This document shows positions 1 through 8,378 of a stretch of DNA of 64,000 nucleotides, one piece after another (positions within the stretch are counted from its first letter, which is position 1; each line of letters starts with the position of its first letter). Position numbers and translations under genes: made by a program. The DNA is taken from the NCBI GenBank assembly GCA_900540945.1, contig UQHQ01000002.1, positions 61,565 through 125,564 of the forward strand, given 5' to 3'. A model generated the notes under the pieces. That model did no database searches, was not told the DNA's origin, and was given only the letters and a program-made list of their open reading frames with translations. This DNA is from an uncultured Collinsella sp. (GTDB taxonomy: Bacteria; Actinomycetota; Coriobacteriia; Coriobacteriales; Coriobacteriaceae).

Positions 1-6
1 CCTCTT

Positions 7-2601
7 TTGAAGCTCATCATCGCCGAGAAAAACGACGCCGCGCGTCAGATCGCCGAGCGTCTGTCCACGGGCAAACCCAAAAAGGACAAGGTGTACAACA
101 TCGCCATCTACCGTTTTGAGTGGAAGGGCGAGGAGTGCGTGACGATCGGTCTTGCCGGTCACATCCTTGCGCCCGATTTTTGTGACAGCGTGCTGTTCGA
201 TAAAAAGCTGGGCTGGTATTCGGTCACCGAGGACGGCGAGATGCTGCCGGCCGACATACCCGATGGCCTGGCACGTCCGCCCTACGACACCAAGCGCAAG
301 CCGTTTCTTGCCGATGGCATCTCCATCAAGGGCTGGAAGCTCGAGAGCCTGCCCTATCTCACCTGGGCGCCCGTCATTAAGTTGCCGGCCGAGAAAGAAC
401 TCATTCGCTCGCTCAAGAACCTTGCCAAGAAGTCCGACAGCGTCATCATTGCTACGGACTTCGATCGCGAGGGCGAGCTGATCGGTTCGGACGCCCTCAA
501 CAAGGTGCGCGAGGTTGCGCCCGACCTGCCGGTCGCTCGCGCCCAGTATTCTTCGTTTACCAAGGCCGAGATCACGCAGGCCTTCGATAATCTCGTCTCG
601 CTCGACCAGAACCTGGCCGACGCCGGCGAGAGCCGTCAGCACATCGACCTCATCTGGGGCGCGGTGCTCACGCGCTACCTAACGCTCGCCAAGTTTGGCG
701 GTTTTGGCAACGTGCGTTCTGCCGGCCGCGTGCAGACTCCGACGCTTGCCCTGGTGGTCGAGCGCGAGCGCGAGCGCATGGCGTTTGTGCCCGAGGATTA
801 TTGGCAGATTCGCGGCATGGGTGCCGCTCAGGGTGCTGCCGAGGACGACCGCTTTAAGATCGCGCACAAGACGGCACGCTTTACCGACAAGGATGCTGCC
901 GAGACGGCGTATGATCACGTCGACGGCGCCAAGACGGCGACCGTTGCCGCGGTGACCAAGCGCTCGCGTAAGCAGCAGCCGCCCACGCCGTTTGCGACCA
1001 CCTCGCTGCAGGCTGCCGCCGCGGCCGAGGGCATCTCGCCTGCGCGTACGATGCGCATCGCCGAGTCCCTCTACATGGCCGGTCTCATCAGCTATCCGCG
1101 TGTCGACAACACCGTGTACCCTGCGACGCTCGATTTGGGTGCCGTGGTGAGCGACCTTGCAAAGATCAACCCGGCGCTGGCGCCTGTGTGCAAAAAGGTG
1201 CTTGCTGGCCCCATGAAGCCCACGCGCGGCAAAGTCGAAACCACCGACCACCCGCCTATTTACCCCACGGGCGAGGGCGATCCGTCCACGCTCGACGGCG
1301 GCCAGCGCAAGCTCTACGACCTCATCGCCCGCCGCTTCCTGGCGACGCTTATGGGTCCTGCGACCATCGAGAACACCAAGCTCGAGCTCGATGTGAACGG
1401 CGAGCCGTTCGTGGCTTCGGGCGATGTGCTCGTGACCCCGGGCTTCCGCGAGGCGTACCCGTACGGCCTTAAGCGCGACGAGCAGATGCCGCCGCTGGAG
1501 CAGGGCGACACGGTCGACGTGTTCGACATTAAGCTCGAGGCCAAGCAGACCGAGCCGCCCGCGCGCTACAGCCAGGGCAAGCTCGTGCAGGAGATGGAGA
1601 AGCGCGGCCTGGGTACTAAGTCCACGCGCGCGAGCATCATCGAGCGCCTGTACGCCGTGCGCTATCTCAAAAACGATCCCGTGGAGCCGAGCCAGCTGGG
1701 CATCGCCATCATCGATGCACTGTCGCAGTTTGCCCCGCGCATCACGAGCCCCGATATGACCAGCGAGCTCGACGGCGACATGACCCGCGTGGAGCGCGGC
1801 GAGGACACCGAAGAGCATGTCGTGACGCACTCGCGCGCGCTGCTGGCCGGTGTGCTCGACGAGCTGCTCAAGCATACGCAGGAACTGGGCGATGCTATCA
1901 GCGACGCCGTCACGGCCGATGCGCGCGTGGGCGCCTGCCCCAAGTGCGGCAAGGACTTGGTTATGAAGACGAGCGCCAAGACCCGCGGCAGCTTTATCGG
2001 CTGCATGGGCTGGCCCGACTGCGATGTGACCTATCCGGTGCCGAGCGGCGTCAAGGTGAGCCCGCTCGAGGGCGAGGCTGCTGTGTGCCCCGAATGCGGT
2101 GCGCCGCGCATTAAGTGCCAGCCGTTCCGCCAAAAGGCTTTCGAGATTTGCGTGAACCCCACATGCCCCACCAACTACGAGCCCGACCTTAAGGTGGGCG
2201 AGTGCAAGGTGTGCGCCGAGGCAGGACGCCATGGCGACCTGATCGCACACAAGAGCGAGAAGAGCGGCAAGCGCTTTATCCGCTGCACCAACTATGACGA
2301 CTGCGGCGTGAGCTATCCGCTGCCGGCGCGTGGCAAGCTCGAGGCGACGGGCGAGACCTGCCCCGAGTGCGGCGCCCCCATCGTGGTAGTCAACACCGCG
2401 CGCGGCCCGTGGCGCATCTGCGTGAACATGGACTGCCCGACCAAGGAGAAGAAGCCCGCCCGCGGCCGCAAGACCACGACCAAGGCGAGCGCGGCGAAGA
2501 AGACCTCGACTGCGAAGAAGACGACGGCTAAGAAAGCCACTGCCGCCAAGAAGACGACCGCGAAGAAGTCGACTGCCAAGAAAGCAGCCGCCGACAAGTA
2601 A
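7..2601 (+). CDS. topA: DNA topoisomerase I (type IA), archaeal-like
   Basis: Relaxes negatively supercoiled DNA through a transient tyrosine-DNA link. The N-terminus MKLIIAEKNDAA opens the Toprim domain, whose DFDRE acidic triad is at about D151/D153/E155. The active-site tyrosine is about Y363 in the motif ISYPRVDNTVYP, which resembles archaeal TopA (YPRTDN) more than the usual bacterial YMRTDS. Four Cys4 zinc ribbons follow (residues about 645-810), beginning CPKCGKDL, CPECGAPRI, CKVCAEAG and CPECGAPIV. The protein ends in a Lys/Ala/Thr tail made of AKK-type repeats, like histone H1. The first codon in frame is TTG at base 7; the upstream side is cut by the window, so the true start could lie further left. 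Confidence 0.95.
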   Translation: MKLIIAEKNDAARQIAERLSTGKPKKDKVYNIAIYRFEWKGEECVTIGLAGHILAPDFCDSVLFDKKLGWYSVTEDGEMLPADIPDGLARPPYDTKRKPFLADGISIKGWKLESLPYLTWAPVIKLPAEKELIRSLKNLAKKSDSVIIATDFDREGELIGSDALNKVREVAPDLPVARAQYSSFTKAEITQAFDNLVSLDQNLADAGESRQHIDLIWGAVLTRYLTLAKFGGFGNVRSAGRVQTPTLALVVERERERMAFVPEDYWQIRGMGAAQGAAEDDRFKIAHKTARFTDKDAAETAYDHVDGAKTATVAAVTKRSRKQQPPTPFATTSLQAAAAAEGISPARTMRIAESLYMAGLISYPRVDNTVYPATLDLGAVVSDLAKINPALAPVCKKVLAGPMKPTRGKVETTDHPPIYPTGEGDPSTLDGGQRKLYDLIARRFLATLMGPATIENTKLELDVNGEPFVASGDVLVTPGFREAYPYGLKRDEQMPPLEQGDTVDVFDIKLEAKQTEPPARYSQGKLVQEMEKRGLGTKSTRASIIERLYAVRYLKNDPVEPSQLGIAIIDALSQFAPRITSPDMTSELDGDMTRVERGEDTEEHVVTHSRALLAGVLDELLKHTQELGDAISDAVTADARVGACPKCGKDLVMKTSAKTRGSFIGCMGWPDCDVTYPVPSGVKVSPLEGEAAVCPECGAPRIKCQPFRQKAFEICVNPTCPTNYEPDLKVGECKVCAEAGRHGDLIAHKSEKSGKRFIRCTNYDDCGVSYPLPARGKLEATGETCPECGAPIVVVNTARGPWRICVNMDCPTKEKKPARGRKTTTKASAAKKTSTAKKTTAKKATAAKKTTAKKSTAKKAAADK

Positions 2602-2623
2602 CGGCGCAGTCGAAACATTGCCC

Positions 2624-2663
2624 AAAAAACGAGCGAGGGTCCCATGATCCTCGCTCGTTTTTT
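2624..2663 (+). terminator. Rho-independent terminator of topA
   Basis: A 9-bp stem CGAGCGAGG/CCTCGCTCG is followed by six T and preceded by six A. It sits 23 bases after the topA stop codon and could also work on the minus strand. Confidence 0.85.
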
Positions 2664-2665
2664 GA

Positions 2666-2725
2666 CCGGCAGTTAGGGACATTCCTTTTTCTGCCGGCAG
2701 TTTAGGAACGTCCCTAACTGCCGGC
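2666..2725. repeat. GGGAC-type palindromic repeat, copy 1
   Basis: An inverted repeat whose arms read CCGGCAGTTAGGGACATTCC and its near-complement GGAACGTCCCTAACTGCCGG, with CTTTTTCTGCCGGCAGTTTA between them. Related copies lie at 3788-3844 and 59937-59988. No coding potential is seen. Confidence 0.8.
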
Positions 2726-2742
2726 TCGGAAACGACAAGGCG

Positions 2743-3726
2743 TTAGTTCACTTCGACGGGTTTGGCGCCGGGATAGCGCTCCTCAAAGTCTAGGCGGTAC
2801 TTATTGTCATTGGTGCCCGCCACGTTGTCGCGCGACAGCGGCGCCACGATCTCGTTCTTATGGTCCGCGGGCTTTGCGTACTTTAAGCTGATCTCCCAGG
2901 CATCGCAGATCGCATCGATGCGGTGATCCAGGTCGTCGTACAGAGCAATGATGTCCTTCCACGAGCTGTAGTTCTTAGAGCTTGTGGGGACGTCCAGGTC
3001 CTCGACGATATCGTAGTACTGCTCGATGGTGTCTTCCGTGCGCTCGGCGACGTCGGCGAGATTTTGACGGGCGGTACGGTCCTCTTCCAGATAACCGCCA
3101 TTGAACGCCTCTGCGCAGGCACGGACCTGGTTATCGAGATCTTCGAGCAGGTCGTAGTATTCGCTCAGGCGACGGTAGAGGTTTTGCTCGGAGAGGGTCG
3201 CCTGGCTGCCATCCTCGTCATCATCGTCGTCATCGTCAAAAAGGCTATTGGGGTCGTCGAGAGGCTTGAGGTCATCATCGTCAACATCATGGTGCAGCTT
3301 AGTAATCTCGGCAGTCGTTTGCGTGGCGGCGTTGTCGAAAGGCTTGATCACAAAAAAGATGACCAAGGCGATGATAATTGCCACGAGCACAACGATAACG
3401 GCGATAAGCGCCTTGGTGCTGCTCTTTTTGGCGGCGGGGGCCTGCGGTGAATCAGGCGCGTACGTAGATGCCGGTTGCTGTTGGGGCGGGGTGTCCGCGA
3501 CGGGTATGCGCTGCGTCGTTTCGACCGCTGCGGGGCTGGCGGCGGGGTCGGGGCGATAGGCGAGGGGGTCGTCCGGCTTAGCTTGCGGCGTATCGAGGAA
3601 GCCGGTCTGCTCAAACGCGGGTTGGCCATTGCTTGCGGTTGTCTGCTCAACGGGTGCACCGCATGAGGTGCAGAACTTGGCATCATCTGCAAGAAGTTTG
3701 CCGCACGAGGCGCAATACCGAGACAT
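2743..3726 (-). CDS. Zinc-ribbon, single-pass membrane protein of unknown function
   Basis: The N-terminus has a Cys4 zinc ribbon, with CASCGK and CTSCGA pairs within the first 30 residues. A Pro/Gln-rich linker follows, then one strongly hydrophobic segment at about residues 105-130 (ALIAVIVVLVAIIIALVIFF). After that comes a run of seven Asp and a predicted helical, acidic outer region. I chose ATG at 3726 because AAAGGAG lies six bases upstream; an ATG six codons earlier is in frame but lacks this spacing. Zinc-ribbon plus membrane proteins of this layout are common in Actinobacteria and Firmicutes, but no function follows. It is flanked on both sides by palindromic repeats and transcribed against its neighbours. 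Confidence 0.8.
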   Translation of the reverse strand: MSRYCASCGKLLADDAKFCTSCGAPVEQTTASNGQPAFEQTGFLDTPQAKPDDPLAYRPDPAASPAAVETTQRIPVADTPPQQQPASTYAPDSPQAPAAKKSSTKALIAVIVVLVAIIIALVIFFVIKPFDNAATQTTAEITKLHHDVDDDDLKPLDDPNSLFDDDDDDDEDGSQATLSEQNLYRRLSEYYDLLEDLDNQVRACAEAFNGGYLEEDRTARQNLADVAERTEDTIEQYYDIVEDLDVPTSSKNYSSWKDIIALYDDLDHRIDAICDAWEISLKYAKPADHKNEIVAPLSRDNVAGTNDNKYRLDFEERYPGAKPVEVN

Positions 3727-3787
3727 TGCCACTCCTTTCGCCACATTTCAAATCAATACGACGATTATACCCAGCGCTCAAAAAAGT

Positions 3788-3844
3788 CGGCAGCTAGGGA
3801 CGTTCCTTTTCTGCCGGCACTTTAGGAACGTCCCTAGCTGTCGC
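3788..3844. repeat. GGGAC-type palindromic repeat, copy 2
   Basis: Arms CGGCAGCTAGGGACGTTCC and GGAACGTCCCTAGCTGTCG flank TTTTCTGCCGGCACTTTA. Same architecture as copy 1 at 2666-2725, in the intergenic space before tmk. Confidence 0.8.
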
Positions 3845-3887
3845 CTAGTCATTTAAGAGCGTCCCCAATGACTACCCAATGACTAGG
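3844..3887. repeat. Second palindromic repeat (CCTAGTCATT type)
   Basis: CCTAGTCATT and AATGACTAGG form outer arms around AAGAGCGTCCCCAATGACTACCC. It abuts the preceding palindrome. The AATGACTA word occurs twice inside, so alternative foldings are possible. Confidence 0.65.
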
Positions 3888-3974
3888 CCCGATTTGGGGC
3901 GCGCCTGCCCCTGGGGTATCATGGCTTGGTTGATATATCTGCATTTACGCGCCTTATAGGAAGGGGCTGCGCTC

Positions 3975-4658
3975 ATGGCTTTTGAGCCCGCTCAACATAG
4001 CTTTATCACGCTCGAGGGCGTCGATGGTGCCGGCAAGTCCACGCAGGCGCGTCTGCTTGCCCGCGCGCTCGAACTCGCTGGCTACCAGGTTGTGAGCCTG
4101 CGCGAGCCGGGCGGCACCGCCATCAGCGAAAAGATCCGCGCTCTGCTGCTCGACCCCGCCAATACGGCGATGGGCGACACCTGCGAGTTGCTGCTCTACG
4201 AGGCGGCGCGCGCTCAGTTGGTGCACGAGGTCATAGCTCCCGCCCTCGCGGCCGGCAAGGTGGTCCTGTGCGACCGCTTCTACGATTCCACGACCTGCTA
4301 CCAGGCATTTGCCGACGGCCTCGATCGCCAGATAGTGTGCGATGCCAATAACCTGGCCGTCGCGGGAACACACCCGGCGCTCACGCTCGTCTACCACATC
4401 ACGCCCGAGCAGGCGGCGCTACGCATGGCAGCCCGTGGCGCGGCAGATCGCATGGAGGCAAAAGGCATGACATTCCAGGAGCGTGTTTACCAGGGATTTT
4501 GCGCCATTGCTGCCGAGGAGCCAAACCGCGTAAAGCTCATCGACGCCACTGCGACCGTCGAGGAAGTCTTCGAGAAGACGGTCGAGCAGATTCGCGCGTA
4601 CGGTCTCGTCATTTCGCAAGATGCTGTCGCCGCCGCGCTTGCCAAGGAGGCCGAGTAA
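3975..4658 (+). CDS. tmk: Thymidylate kinase
   Basis: Phosphorylates dTMP to dTDP with ATP, an essential step of dTTP synthesis in the cytoplasm. The P-loop GVDGAGKST is at about residues 16-24, the substrate motif LREPGGT follows near residue 41, and DRFYDST is near residue 98. At 227 residues it is slightly longer than the usual 205-215. ATG at 3975 has AGGAAGGGG about eight bases upstream. The stop is one base before the holB start, so tmk-holB-PSP1 form a translationally tight operon, an order also seen in Firmicutes. Confidence 0.96.
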   Translation: MAFEPAQHSFITLEGVDGAGKSTQARLLARALELAGYQVVSLREPGGTAISEKIRALLLDPANTAMGDTCELLLYEAARAQLVHEVIAPALAAGKVVLCDRFYDSTTCYQAFADGLDRQIVCDANNLAVAGTHPALTLVYHITPEQAALRMAARGAADRMEAKGMTFQERVYQGFCAIAAEEPNRVKLIDATATVEEVFEKTVEQIRAYGLVISQDAVAAALAKEAE

Positions 4659-4659
4659 C

Positions 4660-5787
4660 ATGGCCCCCGCTCAGGCAAGCCTGCTGGCCAAGCTCGACAC
4701 CCAAGAGCGCGTTCGCGATTTTTTGACCAACGCCGTCGCCAGCGGCCGCGCATCGCACGCCTACCTGTTTTTGGGCGCTCCCGGTGCCGGCAAGCTCGAT
4801 GCCGCATGGGCGCTCGCCCAGGCCTTCCTGTGCGAGCAGGACGGCTGCGGAGCATGCGACAGCTGCGTACGCGTTGCTCGGCATACGCATCCTGACGTGC
4901 ACTATTACACGCCCGAGAGCGCCACAGGCTACCTCATTGCCCAGACCCGCGAGCTGCTCGATGACGTGCCGCTGGCGCCCATCCGTGCCAAGGCCAAGGT
5001 CTACATCATCGATCGTGCCGAGCAACTGCGCGCTAACACCGCCAACGCGCTGCTCAAGACACTCGAGGAGCCGCCCGAGGGCGTTATGTTCATCTTGTTG
5101 GGCACCTCGGCAGACGTGATGTTGCCCACCATCGTGAGCCGCTGTCAGTGCGTGCCGTTTCGGCTGGTGTCGCCCACCGTGGCCGCGCAGGCCGTGAGCC
5201 GCGCGACGGGTCAGGATCTCGCGCGTTGCCGCATGGCGGTCGCCGTGGCGGGAAGCCCCACACGCGGCATCGAGTTCCTTAAGAGTGCCGAGCGCCAGGA
5301 TGCTCGCCGCCAAATGGTCCGCGCCATCGATTCGCTCATCGCTGCCGACGAGGCTGATGTGCTCAGCCGCGCCAAGTCGCTCATCGTCGCCGTTAAGGCG
5401 CCGCTCGCCGAGGTCAAGTCCACACAGGAAAAGGTGCTCGAGCAAAACGCCGACTACCTGTCGCGTGGAGCATTGAAGCAGCTTGAGGACCGCAACAAGC
5501 GCGAACTCAACGCGCGCGAGCGTTCGGGTATCATGGAAGCGCTGGCGAGCGCGCGGACGCTCATGCGCGACGTGCTGCTGACACTTCAGGACGAGGCGGC
5601 CGACGTCGTGAACGAAGACGTGCGCGACACGATCGGGCGGCTTGCCGCCGCGACGAATGTTGCGGGTGCCACCCGGGCGCTCGAGGCGGTCGCGACCGCC
5701 GAGCGCAACATCGCCAGAAACGTTACTCCCCAGCTGGCCATCGAGGTCATGCTGTTCGATATCAGGAAGGCACTGAAATGCCGTTAG
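4660..5787 (+). CDS. holB: DNA polymerase III delta' subunit
   Basis: Clamp-loader subunit that helps load the sliding clamp. The Walker-A-like sequence GAPGAGKLDAA lacks the usual Ser/Thr after Lys, as expected for the ATPase-dead delta' subunit. A zinc-binding module follows (CGACDSCVR near residues 65-75), then the family motif IIDRAEQLRANTANALLKTLEEPP. I chose ATG 4660 because AAGGAGG lies ten bases upstream, inside the end of tmk. The last codons overlap the start of the downstream PSP1 gene by ten bases, implying coupled translation. Confidence 0.92.
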   Translation: MAPAQASLLAKLDTQERVRDFLTNAVASGRASHAYLFLGAPGAGKLDAAWALAQAFLCEQDGCGACDSCVRVARHTHPDVHYYTPESATGYLIAQTRELLDDVPLAPIRAKAKVYIIDRAEQLRANTANALLKTLEEPPEGVMFILLGTSADVMLPTIVSRCQCVPFRLVSPTVAAQAVSRATGQDLARCRMAVAVAGSPTRGIEFLKSAERQDARRQMVRAIDSLIAADEADVLSRAKSLIVAVKAPLAEVKSTQEKVLEQNADYLSRGALKQLEDRNKRELNARERSGIMEALASARTLMRDVLLTLQDEAADVVNEDVRDTIGRLAAATNVAGATRALEAVATAERNIARNVTPQLAIEVMLFDIRKALKCR

Positions 5788-7460
5788 TCGTACCCGTTAA
5801 GTTTACCTACGCCTCGCGCGACCTGTGGTTTGATCCGCAGGATCTGGATATCCTCGAGGCCGATTATGCCATTTGCTCCACCGAGCGCGGAACCGAGATC
5901 GGCCTGGTCACGGCCGATCCCTTCGAGGTGCCGCAAGATGAGATCGGCCAGCCGCTCAAGCCCGTGCTGCGCGTGGCGAGCGACATCGACCTGCAGCTTG
6001 CCGACGACCTGGCCATCCAGGGCGACGAGGCCATGGTCGATTTCCGTCGTCTGGTCAAAGAGCTCGACCTCGAGATGAAGCCGGTCGGCGTCGAGTACCT
6101 GTTTGGCGGCGAGAAGGCTGTGTTCTACTTTGCGGCCGAGGAGCGCGTCGATTTCCGTCAGCTCGTCAAGGACCTGTCCTCGACGCTGCACATTCGCGTC
6201 GACATGCGCCAGATCGGCGTGCGCGACGAGACCCGCCTGGTGGGCGGCTATGCCCAGTGCGGCCAGGAGCTCTGCTGCACGCGCTTTGGCGGACAGTTTG
6301 AGCCGGTTTCGATCCGCATGGCAAAGGAGCAGGACCTGCCGCTCAACTCGTCCAAGATTAGTGGCGTCTGCGGCCGCCTGATGTGCTGCCTGCGCTACGA
6401 GTTCGAGGCGTACAAGGACTTTAAGAGCCGCGCGCCCAAAAAGAAGACGCTTATCGATACGCCGCTTGGCAAGGCGCGCATCCAGGAATATGACACGCCG
6501 CGTGAGCAGCTGGTGCTGCGCCTGGAGAACGGCAAAGTCTTTAAGGTCAACCTGGCCGATATGACGTGCTCGGAGGGTTGCAAAAAGAAGGCCGCCGAGC
6601 AGGGCTGCAACTGCCGCCCCGACTGCGTGACGCGCGATGTGCTCGAACGCATCGAGTCGCCCGAGATGCGCCTGGCGCTCATGGAGCTCGATCGCAAGAA
6701 CGGCGTCGACGTGGGCGATGGCCTGTCGAGTGCCGACCGTCTGGCCGAGACGTCGATGCCCAAACGCCGTCGTCGCGATGCCGAATCCGATGCTCGCGCC
6801 GGCCAGGGCCAGAGCGAGGGCCGTGGCCGCGGCAAGGCCGAGGCACCCGAGGCCGAGGGGGCGGCCGATGGCCGTCGCCGCCGCAAGCGCGCGGCGTCCG
6901 TCGACAATGGCGAGACCGCGGGCAAGAACGCTTCCCGCGAGCGCGAGGCTCAGCAGCCCCAGCAGCAAAACCGCGGCGGTGGCATGAACCCCACGCGCCG
7001 TCGTCGCCGTCACCTGTCGAGCGAGGAGCGCGAGGACGCCTTCCGCGCCGCAGCCGCTCGCGAGGCCGGTGCCGCTCCCAAGGGTGGCTCGGGTTCCGAC
7101 GCGCCTGCCGACAAGGCTGGCAAGCCGCGTGGCGAGGAGGAGCGCGCGCCACGTCCGCGTCGTCGCCATTCCTCGGGCACGCAGCAGAAGCCCTCGGTTC
7201 CTTCTGTGGCCGATCAGGTTTCGGATGGCGAAGTCAAGGTCACGCGCCGTCGTCCCGGGGATGGCGGGGGAGCGGCTGCCAAGGCTTCGCGCGGCGCCGC
7301 TCGCGACGAGCGCGAGCCGCGCGAGGATCGCGGCGGCGAGGGCTCGACTGACCAGGGTCAAAAGCGTCGTCGTCGCCGTCGCTCCCGCAAGCCGCGCCAG
7401 GACGGTGGTGAAGGCTCGACCCACACCTCGTCCGCACCGCAACCGCCTGCCGGCGAATAG
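5778..7460 (+). CDS. PSP1/RicT (YaaT) family protein with long disordered tail
   Basis: Residues 1 to about 270 match the PSP1 C-terminal domain of B. subtilis RicT (YaaT), including the Cys-rich motifs CGQELCCTRFGG and CGRLMCCLRYE. In B. subtilis RicT works with RicA and RicF, binds iron-sulfur clusters and controls RNase Y activity; transfer of that role here is inference. Its place directly after holB matches Firmicutes synteny. Residues about 330-560 form a low-complexity Arg/Gly/Ala/Glu-rich tail with several RRRR runs, far longer than in typical RicT proteins, and probably disordered and RNA-binding. The start overlaps holB by ten bases. Confidence 0.85.
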   Translation: MPLVVPVKFTYASRDLWFDPQDLDILEADYAICSTERGTEIGLVTADPFEVPQDEIGQPLKPVLRVASDIDLQLADDLAIQGDEAMVDFRRLVKELDLEMKPVGVEYLFGGEKAVFYFAAEERVDFRQLVKDLSSTLHIRVDMRQIGVRDETRLVGGYAQCGQELCCTRFGGQFEPVSIRMAKEQDLPLNSSKISGVCGRLMCCLRYEFEAYKDFKSRAPKKKTLIDTPLGKARIQEYDTPREQLVLRLENGKVFKVNLADMTCSEGCKKKAAEQGCNCRPDCVTRDVLERIESPEMRLALMELDRKNGVDVGDGLSSADRLAETSMPKRRRRDAESDARAGQGQSEGRGRGKAEAPEAEGAADGRRRRKRAASVDNGETAGKNASREREAQQPQQQNRGGGMNPTRRRRRHLSSEEREDAFRAAAAREAGAAPKGGSGSDAPADKAGKPRGEEERAPRPRRRHSSGTQQKPSVPSVADQVSDGEVKVTRRRPGDGGGAAAKASRGAARDEREPREDRGGEGSTDQGQKRRRRRRSRKPRQDGGEGSTHTSSAPQPPAGE

Positions 7461-7522
7461 CGTCCGTAAGCGGATGTAACCCGCCTGACCCCAGCACCTC
7501 TGGGTATCATGGCTCTACACCG

Positions 7523-7558
7523 ACAACCCTCCCTTCGCCTTCGCGTAGGGAGGGTTGT
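7523..7558 (+). promoter_or_regulatory. Hairpin covering the comF-like ribosome binding site
   Basis: A perfect 12-bp stem, ACAACCCTCCCT with AGGGAGGGTTGT, has a 12-base loop. The right arm contains AGGGAGG, the only Shine-Dalgarno-like sequence before ATG 7562. There is no T-run after it, so it is not a typical terminator. It could restrict translation of the gene or act as a weak 3' end for the upstream operon. Confidence 0.55.
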
Positions 7559-7561
7559 GTC

Positions 7562-8368
7562 ATGAAGAGACATTTGAACGTACTGACTCGCTTGCAGGGT
7601 GCTGGCGTCTTGCCGCTTGCGGACGAATTGCTACCGCTTGCCGAGCGCGCGACGTACGAGGCGCTTGAGGCGTTGTCACCAACGCGATGCGCCGGCTGCG
7701 AGCGTTCCGGTGCGCTGATTTGCCAGGATTGTCTGACATCGCTCGCGCTCATCGATCCGTGCCATAGCTGCATCCGATGCGGCGCTCCGTTTGGGGATTT
7801 GCTGTGCACCGAGTGCTCGGTCGAGGGCGCGTCTTCGGCAATGGCCGAGGCGCTCGATCGCTGTCTGGCGTGTGCCGTCTACGCACATCCGCTGCCGCGC
7901 ATCATCAAGGCGTACAAGGATGCGGGCGAGCGCCGTCTGGCACCGTATCTGGCGGAGCTATTCTACGACACCGTCTTGCATGCCCAGGCGGCAGCCCCCG
8001 ATCGCTACGGCGGTGTGCTGTCCGGTGCGGACGCGGTGGTGTTTGTGCCCGCGACTGCGGCGGCGTTTCGGCGGCGTGGATTCGACCATATGGAAGCAAT
8101 TGCGCGCTCGTTTTGCGATCTTTCGGGTGTCCCGTTGCTGGACGCCCTGGTCAAATACGGTCATGGTGACCAGCGAGAGCTCGGCCGCGATGAGCGCCGG
8201 GAGCATGCCCGGGGCGTGTACGAGACGGTCGAGGATGTGCGCGGCCGCCGTCTGCTGCTCATCGATGATGTCATTACCACGGGCGCGACCATGGCAGCAG
8301 CCTCGGCGGAGCTCAAACGTGCCGGTGCCGCGGCCGTCGATGGCCTCGCTATCGCACGCGTTTGGTAG
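7562..8368 (+). CDS. ComF family phosphoribosyltransferase-like protein
   Basis: The N-terminus carries the ComF double zinc-finger pattern (CAGCERSG, CQDC, CHSCIRCGAP, CTEC within residues about 40-90). The C-terminus has the type I phosphoribosyltransferase PRPP loop LLLIDDVITTGAT at about residues 226-238. In naturally competent bacteria ComFC helps move imported single-stranded DNA; other members have unknown roles. At 268 residues the length is normal. Translation may be limited by the hairpin at 7523-7558. The next gene starts ten bases after the stop. Confidence 0.85.
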   Translation: MKRHLNVLTRLQGAGVLPLADELLPLAERATYEALEALSPTRCAGCERSGALICQDCLTSLALIDPCHSCIRCGAPFGDLLCTECSVEGASSAMAEALDRCLACAVYAHPLPRIIKAYKDAGERRLAPYLAELFYDTVLHAQAAAPDRYGGVLSGADAVVFVPATAAAFRRRGFDHMEAIARSFCDLSGVPLLDALVKYGHGDQRELGRDERREHARGVYETVEDVRGRRLLLIDDVITTGATMAAASAELKRAGAAAVDGLAIARVW

Positions 8369-8378
8369 GGGTGGTTTT

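Noticed and set aside
679..2682. A 667-codon open frame on the minus strand opposite topA
   Set aside because: Its composition (long runs of Arg, Leu, Ala, His) is that expected of an antisense shadow in GC-rich DNA, and topA is certain.
5784..7442. A 552-codon minus-strand frame opposite the PSP1 gene
   Set aside because: Antisense shadow; low-complexity Leu/Ala/Arg sequence with no motif.
7485..7510. Promoter with TATCAT before the ComF-like gene, and a similar GGGGTATCATGGCT before tmk
   Set aside because: The -10 words are plausible, but no -35 box with acceptable spacing is present (14 bases here, TTGGGG before tmk).
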